From positions 1-14,447 of the forward strand of contig DBMH01000259.1 of the NCBI GenBank assembly GCA_002297645.1: a DNA stretch of 14,447 nt, read 5' to 3'. A program made the position numbers and the translations under genes. Shown piece by piece: positions 7,079-13,681 of the stretch (positions are counted from its first letter, which is position 1; every line of letters begins with the position of its first letter). This DNA comes from Rhodanobacteraceae bacterium UBA703 (lineage in GTDB: Bacteria; Pseudomonadota; Gammaproteobacteria; Xanthomonadales; Rhodanobacteraceae). Under the pieces are notes generated by a model. That model was given only the letters and a program-made list of their open reading frames with translations, was not told where the DNA came from and did no database searches.

Positions 7079-7653
7079 GTGTGCCTGCAACCCGGGCAAT
7101 GCCAGCGAGGCGCATCGTTCCACAGCACAAGACTGCGGAACACGCCGGCTGGCTTGGCCGTCACGTGCACGCCGCCGCATCGCGGACATTCCGGCGCCTG
7201 CATCGCGGTACGGGACGGGTCATCGTCGACGTCGAGTTCGCCGCGGCGCATCGCTTCGAAAAGCGCTCTCGCCTGCGCCAGTTGCTCACCCGCGACGAGC
7301 ACCCGCACGCCGCCGACCGCGATGCCGACGAGCGGATTCGCCTGCACGAGATGCGCGTCCGCGGCAATGGCGTGGATTCCCTCCGCCTGGAGGCGGGCCA
7401 CGAGAATGTGCGCTTCGGTCGGTGCCGGCAGGGAAACGAGCGTGAGCATGTCGCCCCCCGCGTCCATCGCATCGACGCGGGCGTCGTCCGACGCTCCGTC
7501 CGGCAGCGCCACCTCGATGCCGCGTCGATCCAGCTCGGCCAGTGCCACGGCGCGCGCCGCATCGGTCAAATGCCCGGACCGCGCGCGACGCAGCAGTTCA
7601 TCGTCCTCGAGCTGGGCGAAGGCTTCGACCAGCGAGGACGGCACTGTCGTCAC
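7060..7653 (-). CDS. DUF2007 protein with C-terminal zinc ribbon, unknown function
   Basis: The frame can start at GTG 7653, which overlaps the nusB stop (GTGA), giving 197 residues; the next GTG at 7644 is possible. Residues 1-60 are helical and acidic (LEDDELLRRARSGHLTDAAR), resembling a short helical repeat. Residues about 69-135 match the DUF2007 'putative signal-transducing' pattern: LTLVSLPAPTEAHILVARLQ, then EGIHAIAADAHLVQANPLVG, then VRVLVAGEQLAQARALFE. The C-terminus holds two CxxC knuckles, CPRC (156-159) and CPGC (186-189), spaced as in a zinc ribbon, with W184 and W193 nearby. No signal peptide or membrane segment is present, so a cytoplasmic protein is likely. It is wedged between nusB and thiL with overlaps on both sides, suggesting co-translation. 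DUF2007 has no settled biochemical role; nucleic-acid or protein binding through the ribbon is only inference. Confidence 0.85.
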   Translation of the reverse strand: MTTVPSSLVEAFAQLEDDELLRRARSGHLTDAARAVALAELDRRGIEVALPDGASDDARVDAMDAGGDMLTLVSLPAPTEAHILVARLQAEGIHAIAADAHLVQANPLVGIAVGGVRVLVAGEQLAQARALFEAMRRGELDVDDDPSRTAMQAPECPRCGGVHVTAKPAGVFRSLVLWNDAPRWHCPGCRHTWPNSI

Positions 7654-8120
7654 GTCGACGTCCGCGCGCCGCGGTACTCGACGTCCCGCATCACGGCGGC
7701 GAGCTTGTCGAGCACGCCGTTGACGTAGGTGTGGCCGTGCTCGGAACCGAAGCGCTTGGTCGCTTCGACGGCCTCGTTGATCACGACGCGATACGGCACG
7801 TCGACGCGATGACGGAATTCGTAGGCGGCGATGCGCAGCGCGGCGCGCTCGATGGGATCGACGCGCTCGATGTCGCGGTCGAGGAACGGGGCGATCGCGG
7901 CGTCCAGGTCCTCGTGCTCGCGCTCGACGCCGCGCACGAGCCCCTCGAAGTACTCGAGGTCGGCGATCTGCATGTCCTGCTCGTGGCGGAACTGCGCGAT
8001 CACGCCGTCGACGTGGGTGCCGCTGAGCTGCCAGGCATAGACCGCCTGGAGCGCGCGGCGGCGCGCACGCGAACGCGCGGCCAGGTCGATGCCGGTGGGA
8101 TGATGCGATGAGCTCGTCAC
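7650..8120 (-). CDS. nusB: Transcription antitermination factor NusB
   Basis: NusB, with NusE (ribosomal protein S10), binds boxA RNA and supports antitermination of rRNA operons. The frame starts at GTG 8120, overlapping the ribH stop by four bases (GTGA); no ATG is available near the family start. The 156-residue product has the arginine-rich N-terminal helix RSRARRRALQAVYAWQLSG (17-35), then FEGLVRGVEREHEDLDAAI, the ERVDPIERAALRIAAYE segment (85-101) and the C-terminal signature VVINEAVEATKRFGSEHGH (112-130) with VNGVLDKLA. It is slightly longer than E. coli NusB (139) at both ends. ribH-nusB adjacency is conserved in gammaproteobacteria. The stop overlaps the start of the zinc-ribbon gene. 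Confidence 0.96.
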   Translation of the reverse strand: MTSSSHHPTGIDLAARSRARRRALQAVYAWQLSGTHVDGVIAQFRHEQDMQIADLEYFEGLVRGVEREHEDLDAAIAPFLDRDIERVDPIERAALRIAAYEFRHRVDVPYRVVINEAVEATKRFGSEHGHTYVNGVLDKLAAVMRDVEYRGARTST

Positions 8121-8581
8121 AGGTGTCTCCACAGGTCGGCCATTTCCAGAGCCGCGAGCGCGACTTCCTCGCCCTTGTTGCCGTGCGCGCCCCCGGCGCG
8201 TGCCTCGGCATCGGCGTGCCGTTCGACGGCCAGCACGCCGTTCAGCACCGGAATGCGGAAGTCCAGCGACACGCGCATCAGCCCTTCGGCACAACCATCG
8301 GCGACGTGCTCGTAGTGGCGCGTGTCGCCGCGCACCACGCAACCGAGAGCGAGGATGGCGGCCCGTTCGCCGCCCGCGGCCAGCTTCGCCGCGACCTGGG
8401 GGATCTCCCAGGCGCCGGGCACCCGCACGACGTCGATCGCCGCCTCGGCGACGCCGTGCTCGCGCAAGGCATGCACCGCTGCGTCGACCAGCGCATCGAC
8501 GATGCGGGGGTTCCAGCGGCTCGCGACGATGGCGTAGCGGGCACCGGCGACGGCGCGCAGTTCTCCGGAAAAGGTGGACAT
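8117..8581 (-). CDS. ribH: 6,7-dimethyl-8-ribityllumazine synthase
   Basis: RibH condenses 5-amino-6-ribitylaminouracil with 3,4-dihydroxy-2-butanone 4-phosphate to form lumazine, the penultimate riboflavin step. The 154-residue frame from ATG 8581 shows SRWNPRIVDALVDAA (21-35), VPGAWEIPQVAAKL (54-67), ALGCVVRGDTRHYEHVADG (78-96) with the catalytic histidine H89, and GNKGEEVALAALEMADLWR at the end. The family phrase after the catalytic loop, usually GVLT, is NGVLAVERHADA here, a normal variant in my reading. Length equals the family norm. It is separated from ribBX by 68 bases holding a hairpin and a possible promoter, and its stop overlaps nusB. Confidence 0.96.
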   Translation of the reverse strand: MSTFSGELRAVAGARYAIVASRWNPRIVDALVDAAVHALREHGVAEAAIDVVRVPGAWEIPQVAAKLAAGGERAAILALGCVVRGDTRHYEHVADGCAEGLMRVSLDFRIPVLNGVLAVERHADAEARAGGAHGNKGEEVALAALEMADLWRHL

Positions 8582-8607
8582 AGTCAAGAATTCGATTTCG
8601 CGGCGCG

Positions 8608-8617
8608 CAGTGTAACC
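8608..8617 (-). promoter_or_regulatory. Possible -10 region upstream of ribH (GGTTACACTG)
   Basis: On the minus strand GGTTACACTG (hexamer TACACT, 8609-8614) lies about 27 bases before the ribH start. It resembles GGTAACAT upstream of glyA and of the lipoprotein gene. It could give ribH-nusB and the genes after them an internal promoter. No consensus -35 is visible; the expected position falls in the hairpin at 8622-8643. The motif is seen; the promoter role is inferred. Confidence 0.3.
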
Positions 8618-8621
8618 GACA

Positions 8622-8643
8622 CCGCCGCAGTCCGTGGCGGCGG
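8622..8643. other. Inverted repeat between ribBX and ribH
   Basis: CCGCCGC (8622-8628) and GCGGCGG (8637-8643) form a perfect 7-bp GC stem with an 8-base loop, starting six bases beyond the ribBX stop on the minus strand. No T-run follows on that strand, so it may attenuate or stabilise the transcript rather than end it cleanly. It is the only non-trivial gap inside the block from ribD to pgpA. Confidence 0.45.
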
Positions 8644-8649
8644 GCGGGA

Positions 8650-9768
8650 TCAGGCGGGAGGAGCGGAGCCTTCGTCGTAGCCGACGACCTCGATGCCGAA
8701 GCCGGCGAGACCGACCAGCTTGCGCGGCGTGCCGAGCACGCGCAGGCGACGCACGCCCAGGTCGGCGAGGATCTGTGCGCCGAGGCCGAGGCGGCGCCAC
8801 TGGGTGTTCGTCGGCCCTTCGGAAGCGGGCGCTTCCGCCGCCGGCGTGCCGCGGAGGCGGCCGAACAGGTCGTCGGCATCCCCGTCGCCGGCGAGCACCA
8901 CGACCACGCCCCGCCCTTCGCGCGCGACGCGCCGCAGCGCGGCAGTCACGGTCAGGCCGAGATCCTCTCGCACGAGGTGCAGCACGTCGGACAAGGTATT
9001 GCGCACGTGGACGCGCGTCAGCACCGGGTCGCCGTCGGCAACGTCGCCGCGCACGAGCGCGAAATGCGGCTCGCGTGCGAGCAGGTCGCGGTACGCGACC
9101 ATGCGGAAGCGCCCGAACTCGGTGTCGACCTCGCTCTCGTGCACGCGTTCGACGCTCTTCTCGGTTTCGAGGCGATAGCGGATCAGGTCGGCGATCGTGC
9201 CGATCTTGAGGCCATGCTTCGCCGCGAACGCCTCCAGCTCCGGCCGGCGCGCCATCGTGCCGTCCTCGCTGAGCACCTCGACCAGCACGCCGGCCGGCTC
9301 CAGTCCTGCCAGCGCGGCGAGATCGCACGAAGCCTCGGTATGGCCGGCACGCGCGAGCACGCCGCCGGGCTGCGCGGTCAGGGGAAAGATGTGACCCGGC
9401 TGCACGATGTGCTGCGGGCCGGCATCCGATCGCACCGCAGTCAGGATCGTGTGCGCGCGATCGTAGGCCGAAATGCCGGTGGTGACGCCTTCGGCGGCCT
9501 CGATCGACACGGTAAAGTTGGTGTGGTGCGGCGAGGTGTTGGTGTCGACCATCGGCTTCAGGCCGAGCTGCCGGCAGCGCGCACGCGTCATCGACAGGCA
9601 GATCAGCCCCCTGCCTTCGCGCGCCATGAAGTTGATGTCCTCGGGCCGCACCTTCTCGGCCGCCATGACGAGATCGCCTTCGTTCTCGCGGTCCTCGTCG
9701 TCGACGATGACGACCATGCGGCCGGCGCGGATGTCGGCGAGGAGTTCGGGGATCGTGGAAAAGCCCAT
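8650..9768 (-). CDS. ribB: DHBP synthase fused to a degenerate GTP cyclohydrolase II domain (RibBX type)
   Basis: The N-terminal ~205 residues are an intact 3,4-dihydroxy-2-butanone 4-phosphate synthase, which makes the four-carbon riboflavin precursor from ribulose 5-phosphate: VDDEDRENEGDLVMAAEKV (22-40), SPHHTNFTVSIEA (79-91), GVTTGISAYDRAHTI (94-108) and AGHTEASCDLAALAGL (141-156). Residues ~210-372 align with GTP cyclohydrolase II by framework (FGRFRMVAYRD, EPHFALVRGDV, LGLGAQILADLGVRRLRVL) but lack its active site. The three zinc cysteines of the CLTGD...RCDCG motif are absent (VHVRNTLSDVLHLVREDLG, 253-271), and the RQEGRG motif is replaced around 290-306. The domain therefore cannot be a normal RibA. 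Fusions of this kind have been called RibBX. A separate ribA is expected elsewhere. Commonly annotated 'ribBA', which would mislead here. A nine-base gap separates it from ribE. Confidence 0.92.
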   Translation of the reverse strand: MGFSTIPELLADIRAGRMVVIVDDEDRENEGDLVMAAEKVRPEDINFMAREGRGLICLSMTRARCRQLGLKPMVDTNTSPHHTNFTVSIEAAEGVTTGISAYDRAHTILTAVRSDAGPQHIVQPGHIFPLTAQPGGVLARAGHTEASCDLAALAGLEPAGVLVEVLSEDGTMARRPELEAFAAKHGLKIGTIADLIRYRLETEKSVERVHESEVDTEFGRFRMVAYRDLLAREPHFALVRGDVADGDPVLTRVHVRNTLSDVLHLVREDLGLTVTAALRRVAREGRGVVVVLAGDGDADDLFGRLRGTPAAEAPASEGPTNTQWRRLGLGAQILADLGVRRLRVLGTPRKLVGLAGFGIEVVGYDEGSAPPA

Positions 9769-9777
9769 GTCCGTGCT

Positions 9778-10416
9778 CTATTGAGAAGTGCGGCCATGGA
9801 TGGCCGCTTCTTGATCTTCGCGATCATGGACGATCGCAAACCTTTCGAGGTAACGCGCCATCAGGTCGACTTCGATGTTCACCGCATCGCCGGCCTTGCG
9901 CGCACCGAAGGTGGTGACCGCCAGCGTGTGCGGGATCAGCGTGACACCGAAGGTGTCGGCGTCGACCGCATTCACGGTGAGGCTGGTGCCGTCGACGCAG
10001 ACCGAGCCCTTGACCGCGATGTAGCGTGCGAGCGGCGCCGGCACACGGAACATCCATCGCTGGGAACCTCCGTCGTCGTCGACGCGCGCGACGCGTCCGA
10101 TCCCGTCGACATGGCCCGATACGAGGTGCCCGCCGAGGCGATCGGCAAGACGCAGGGCTTTCTCGAGATTCACCGCATCGCCGGCGGCGAGCGTGCCGAG
10201 CGTAGTCAGGCGCAGCGTTTCGGCCGATACGTCGGCGGTCCAGCGCGTATCGTCGATCGCCACGACGGTCAGGCAGACGCCGGCGACCGCGATGCTGTCG
10301 CCGAGGGCGACATCGGCGAGGCCGAGCGCCCCGGCATCGATGACGAGGCGCGCGTCGCCACCGCGCGCCTCGCGCGAAGCGACATGCCCGACCGCCTGGA
10401 CGATTCCCGTGAACAT
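9778..10416 (-). CDS. ribE: Riboflavin synthase, alpha subunit
   Basis: Riboflavin synthase dismutates two lumazine molecules to riboflavin and the ribityl-aminouracil substrate of RibH. The 212-residue product starts MFTGIVQ, the hallmark N-terminus. It contains two lumazine-binding repeats: residues 1-95 (SIAVAGVCLTVVAID, DVSAETLRLTTLG, GDAVNLEKAL) and about 96-195 (GGHLVSGHVDGIG, GSVCVDGTSLTVNAVD, LIPHTLAVTTFG, GDAVNIEVDLMARYLER). Both repeats look intact and the length is standard. E. coli workers call this gene ribC; ribE is the more general name. It starts three bases after the ribD stop, so coupling is likely. Confidence 0.97.
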   Translation of the reverse strand: MFTGIVQAVGHVASREARGGDARLVIDAGALGLADVALGDSIAVAGVCLTVVAIDDTRWTADVSAETLRLTTLGTLAAGDAVNLEKALRLADRLGGHLVSGHVDGIGRVARVDDDGGSQRWMFRVPAPLARYIAVKGSVCVDGTSLTVNAVDADTFGVTLIPHTLAVTTFGARKAGDAVNIEVDLMARYLERFAIVHDREDQEAAIHGRTSQ

Positions 10417-10419
10417 GGA

Positions 10420-11607
10420 CTACTCCGCAAAGGTATTCGATGGCCGCATCAGCAGGCGCAGGTCCTCGCCGACCTGCCGGCGATCGACCGTGCGCAACCG
10501 CCAGCGCGCCGACATGGCGCTCAAGGCGGGCAGCGCCAGCAACGGGCGCGCCGAGTCGCCGAGAAGCAACGGCGCGACATACAGCAGTACCTCGTCGACC
10601 AGGCCCGCGGCGAACAAGGCGCCGCAGAGCGTCGGCCCGGCCTCGACCTGCAGCTCGTTGGCACCGCGCCGGCCAAGTTCGGCCAGCGCCTGCGCTAGAT
10701 CGAGGCCGTCGCCGCGCGTTTCAACCACGGCCAGTTCAGCGTGCTCGAAACCCGCATGCGACGGCCGGACTCCAGGCGCATGGAATACCAGCGTGGGCGC
10801 GCTGCCGTCGAGCACGTGTGCCGCGGCCGGCGTGCGCAGCTCGCGGTCGAGCACGACGCGCAGCGGCGGCGGGAGAAACGACTCGCTGCCGGAATCCTCA
10901 TCGCAGGACCGGTACGCCGGAACGACGCCGTTCCCGGGTTCGAAGCCGCGCTCCCGGCGGGAATCGGATTCGAGGCGCACGGTCAAGCGCGGATCGTCGG
11001 CGAGGACGGTGCCGCTGCCGGTCAGGATCGCCGAACTGCGCGCACGCCAGCGTTGCACGTCCGCTCGCGCGGCTTCGCCGGTAATCCACTTCGACTCGCC
11101 GTTCGCGAGTGCCGTACGGCCGTCGAGGCTCATCGCGAGCTTCACACGCACCCACGGACGCCCGTGCTCGACGCGCGAGAAGAATCCGCGATTGAGCTCG
11201 CGCGCCGCTTCGCGCATCAGACCCGACTCGACCGCGATGCCGGCCGCGCGCAGCCGCCCGACCGCGCCGCCTTCGCGCTGGAACGCGTCCTCGCTCGCGA
11301 TCACGACACGTGCGACCCCCGCGGCGACCAGGGCGTCCGCGCAGGGCGGCGTACGGCCCTGAAGGCCGCAGGGTTCGAGTGTCACGTAGGCCGCAGCCCC
11401 CTGCGCACGCGCACCGGCAGCGCGCAGGGCGAACACTTCGGCATGCGGACCGCCGGCGCGCCGGTGCCAGCCTTCGCCGACGACCTCTCCGCCGCGCGCG
11501 ATCACGCAGCCGACGCGCGGATTGGGCTGCGTCGTGGACAGGCCGCGCTCGGCGAGGCGCAGGGCACGGGCCATGTGGGCGTGATCAATGGCGCTGAATC
11601 CGCTCAC
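10420..11607 (-). CDS. ribD: Bifunctional riboflavin deaminase/reductase RibD
   Basis: RibD deaminates the pyrimidine produced from GTP and reduces its ribosyl chain. I prefer GTG 11607 (395 residues, starting MSGFSAIDHAHMARAL) over ATG 11574 because family members carry about 6-12 residues before MARAL. The deaminase domain (1-~150) retains zinc ligands H55 (PHAEV), C80 and C89 and the proton-shuttle E57. However, the usual PC(S/A)H(H/Y)GRTPPC reads PCGLQGRTPPC, and the usual DPNPxVxGxG stretch reads EDAFQREGGA (106-115). The reductase domain is intact: RVKLAMSLDGRTALANGESK (154-173), AILTGSGTVLADDPRLTVR, and VEAGPTLCGALFAAGLVDE. Residues ~213-248 are a polar loop that looks longer than in relatives. 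No FMN riboswitch fits in the 40-base gap to nrdR. Confidence 0.93.
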   Translation of the reverse strand: MSGFSAIDHAHMARALRLAERGLSTTQPNPRVGCVIARGGEVVGEGWHRRAGGPHAEVFALRAAGARAQGAAAYVTLEPCGLQGRTPPCADALVAAGVARVVIASEDAFQREGGAVGRLRAAGIAVESGLMREAARELNRGFFSRVEHGRPWVRVKLAMSLDGRTALANGESKWITGEAARADVQRWRARSSAILTGSGTVLADDPRLTVRLESDSRRERGFEPGNGVVPAYRSCDEDSGSESFLPPPLRVVLDRELRTPAAAHVLDGSAPTLVFHAPGVRPSHAGFEHAELAVVETRGDGLDLAQALAELGRRGANELQVEAGPTLCGALFAAGLVDEVLLYVAPLLLGDSARPLLALPALSAMSARWRLRTVDRRQVGEDLRLLMRPSNTFAE

Positions 11608-11647
11608 GATCGGGAGGGGACCACTGTCGAGGCACGCATCCGCCGCC

Positions 11648-12172
11648 TCAACGCTTCTTGCCTTGCGCCGACACCGTCGCGTCCCCGAGCAGGGGAATCT
11701 GCATGCCCTCGATCGTCGGCAGGTCGCGCTCCAGCCGCTCGATTTCCTCGCGGAATGCCTGCACGTCCTCGAAGCTGCGGTAGACGGAGGCGAAACGCAC
11801 GAAGGCGACCTGATCGAGCTTCTTGAGGGCGCGCATGACGAGCTCGCCGACCTGCCGCGACGGCACTTCCCGTTCGCCGCTCTTGCGCAGGTCGTCGATG
11901 ACCGCGCGCATCGCGGCATCGACGGCATTGCTCGACACCGGACGCTTGTGCAGCGCCAGGTCGAAGCTCGTCCGCAGCTTGCGATCGTCGAAAGGCTCGC
12001 GGCGACCGTCGTTCTTGATCACCGCCGGCAGCTTGATCTCGGCGGTTTCGAAGGTATTGAACCGCTCGCCGCACTGCTCGCACTCGCGACGGCGGCGGAT
12101 CGTCGCGCCGTCGTCGGACACGCGCGAGTCGATCACGCGGGTGTCTTCGTGCTGGCAGAAGGGGCAGTGCAT
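11648..12172 (-). CDS. nrdR: Transcriptional repressor NrdR
   Basis: NrdR is a zinc-ribbon/ATP-cone repressor that senses adenine nucleotides and represses ribonucleotide reductase genes. ATG 12172 gives 174 residues starting MHCPFC; a TTG one codon upstream is not needed. The zinc ribbon uses C3, C6, C31 and C34 (CPFC and CEQC). The ATP-cone domain follows: LPAVIKNDGRREPFDDRKLR (48-67), FDLALHKRPVS, and VGELVMRALKKLDQVAFVRF with RSFEDVQAF. The last ~20 residues (PTIEGMQIPLLGDATVSA) extend past the usual family end. No Shine-Dalgarno-like sequence precedes the start. nrdR upstream of ribD and next to glyA is a conserved arrangement in this group. Its nrd targets are not in the window. Confidence 0.97.
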   Translation of the reverse strand: MHCPFCQHEDTRVIDSRVSDDGATIRRRRECEQCGERFNTFETAEIKLPAVIKNDGRREPFDDRKLRTSFDLALHKRPVSSNAVDAAMRAVIDDLRKSGEREVPSRQVGELVMRALKKLDQVAFVRFASVYRSFEDVQAFREEIERLERDLPTIEGMQIPLLGDATVSAQGKKR

Positions 12173-12185
12173 CAAGAAGCCGGGG

Positions 12186-12321
12186 CCGGGGGTCGGGGAT
12201 CGGAGATTCGGGAAAGCGAGGATGCGAACACGAACGGCGTCGCCGCAGACGAGCCCATGCCGCCTTTGCGCGGCCTGGCCGGACTTCTTCCGACGCCCGG
12301 ATCCCGGATCCCGATGCCCGG
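12186..12321. repeat. Inverted-repeat-bounded intergenic element between nrdR and glyA
   Basis: Almost all of the 153-base gap is taken up by two imperfectly inverted arms, 12186-12212 and 12296-12321, separated by 83 bases. The right arm is a tandem of CCCGGAT, CCCGGAT, CCCGATG, CCCGG and ends four bases from the glyA stop; the left arm carries the opposite pattern (GGTCGGG, GATCGGA, GATTCGGG). Inside is a smaller perfect hairpin, GCCGC (12259-12263) and GCGGC (12270-12274), with loop CTTTGC. I recall G/C-rich ATTCCCG-like tandem runs in intergenic DNA of xanthomonads, so a dispersed REP-like element is my best reading. Transposase is absent. Processing or termination after glyA is an alternative. 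Confidence 0.5.
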
Positions 12322-12325
12322 TTCC

Positions 12326-13579
12326 TCAGCCATACACCGGATACTTCCTGCATTGCGCCGTCACCGCCTCGCGCACCCTCGCGATGACGTTCGCGTCGTT
12401 CGGCGCGTCGAGCACGTCGGCGATCCAGTTCGCGAGGTCGACGCAATCCTGCTCGCCGTAACCGCGGGTGGTCACGGCCGGCGTACCGATGCGCAGCCCC
12501 GAGGTCACGAACGGCTTCTGCGGATCGTTCGGAACGGCATTCTTGTTGACCGTGATGTGGGCCTGGCCGAGCGCGGCCTCCGCGTCCTTGCCGGTCACGC
12601 TCTTGCCGATCAGGTCGATCAGCATCAGGTGGTTCTCGGTACCGCCGGAGACGATCTTGTAGCCGCGCGCAATCAGCGTCTTCGCCATCGCCTGCGCGTT
12701 CTTCACGACCTGCGCCTGGTAGGTCTTGAACGACGGATCGAGTGCCTCCTTGAACGCCACCGCCTTGGCCGCGATGACGTGCATCAGCGGACCGCCCTGC
12801 AGGGCCGGGAACACGATCGACTGCAGCTTCTTGACGAGGTCGTCCGTCGGATTCTTCGCCAGCACGATGCCGCCGCGCGGTCCGCGCAGGGTCTTGTGCG
12901 TGGTCGAGGTGACGACGTGCGCGTGCGGCAGCGGACTCGGATACACGCCGGCAGCGATCAGGCCGGCGACATGCGCCATGTCGACGAACAGGTAGGCACC
13001 GACCGAGTCGGCGATCTGGCGCATGCGCGCCCAGTCGACGACCTGCGAATACGCGCTGAAGCCGGCGACGACCATCTTCGGCTTGTGCTCGGTGGCGAGG
13101 CGCTGCACCTCGTCGTAGTCGATCAGGCCGTCGTCGTTCACGCCGTACTGCACCGCGTCGAACAGCTTGCCGGACAGGTTGACCTTGGCGCCGTGCGTCA
13201 AATGGCCGCCATGGGCGAGGCTCATGCCGAGGATCGTGTCCCCCGGACTCAGCAGCGCGAAGTAGACGGCCTGGTTCGCCTGCGAGCCGGAATGCGGCTG
13301 CACGTTCGCGTAGTCGGCGCCGAACAACTGCTTCACGCGCTCGATCGCGAGGTTCTCGGCGACGTCCACGTACTCGCAGCCGCCGTAGTAGCGCTTGCCC
13401 GGATAGCCCTCGGCGTACTTGTTGGTCAGGACACTGCCCTGCGCTTCCAGAACGCGCGGGCTGGCGTAGTTCTCCGACGCGATCAGTTCGACGTGATCCT
13501 CCTGGCGGCGGCGCTCATCGGCGATCGCCTGGGCGAGTTCGGGGTCGAAGCCGTCGATGCGCGAATCCTTGGGGAACAT
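12326..13579 (-). CDS. glyA: Serine hydroxymethyltransferase
   Basis: GlyA interconverts serine plus tetrahydrofolate with glycine plus 5,10-methylene-tetrahydrofolate, the main source of one-carbon units. ATG 13579 gives 417 residues, the same length as E. coli GlyA; codons further upstream in the frame are not conserved-looking. Family motifs: QEDHVELIASENYASPRVLE (26-45), KYAEGYPGKRYYGGCEYVD (54-72), NVQPHSGSQANQAVYFALL (92-110), DMAHVAGLIAAGVYPSPL (200-217) and the PLP-binding TSTTHKTLRGPRGG with K229 forming the Schiff base. The end, QCRKYPVYG, is typical. A weak AGG (13587-13589) precedes the start. It is the first gene of the minus-strand block and is divergent from ettA. Confidence 0.98.
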   Translation of the reverse strand: MFPKDSRIDGFDPELAQAIADERRRQEDHVELIASENYASPRVLEAQGSVLTNKYAEGYPGKRYYGGCEYVDVAENLAIERVKQLFGADYANVQPHSGSQANQAVYFALLSPGDTILGMSLAHGGHLTHGAKVNLSGKLFDAVQYGVNDDGLIDYDEVQRLATEHKPKMVVAGFSAYSQVVDWARMRQIADSVGAYLFVDMAHVAGLIAAGVYPSPLPHAHVVTSTTHKTLRGPRGGIVLAKNPTDDLVKKLQSIVFPALQGGPLMHVIAAKAVAFKEALDPSFKTYQAQVVKNAQAMAKTLIARGYKIVSGGTENHLMLIDLIGKSVTGKDAEAALGQAHITVNKNAVPNDPQKPFVTSGLRIGTPAVTTRGYGEQDCVDLANWIADVLDAPNDANVIARVREAVTAQCRKYPVYG

Positions 13580-13611
13580 GTCTGAACCTGTAGCGGAGGC
13601 GAGAAACGACA

Positions 13612-13619
13612 ATGTTACC
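13612..13619 (-). promoter_or_regulatory. Possible -10 region of glyA (GGTAACAT)
   Basis: On the minus strand GGTAACAT (hexamer TAACAT, 13612-13617) ends 33 bases before the glyA start, a good distance for a short leader. The identical octamer is found upstream of the BON lipoprotein gene. No clear -35 is visible. The role is inferred from position and recurrence. Confidence 0.4.
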
Positions 13620-13681
13620 GCGTCGCGATGGGATTTATGCCGCGGCGGACATGGCTTTTGGTGCTTTCCGACCCCCACGGC

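Noticed and set aside
5921..7723. 600-codon + strand open frame opposite pgpA, thiL and the DUF2007 gene
   Set aside because: Composition is that of a shadow frame (Arg/Ala/Gly-rich) and it crosses several well-supported genes with conserved motifs.
8977..10698. 573-codon + strand open frame opposite ribBX, ribE and ribD
   Set aside because: A shadow of genes with complete family motifs; no independent start signals or recognisable domain.
11608..11647. FMN riboswitch upstream of ribD
   Set aside because: Only 40 bases separate nrdR from ribD, too short for the RFN element, and its conserved core is not seen there or before the other rib genes.
11588..13585. 665-codon open frame on the + strand opposite nrdR and glyA
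   Set aside because: It is the antisense shadow of two certain genes in GC-rich DNA where stop codons are rare; its product is low-complexity Arg/Ala/Asp-rich and matches no family I know.
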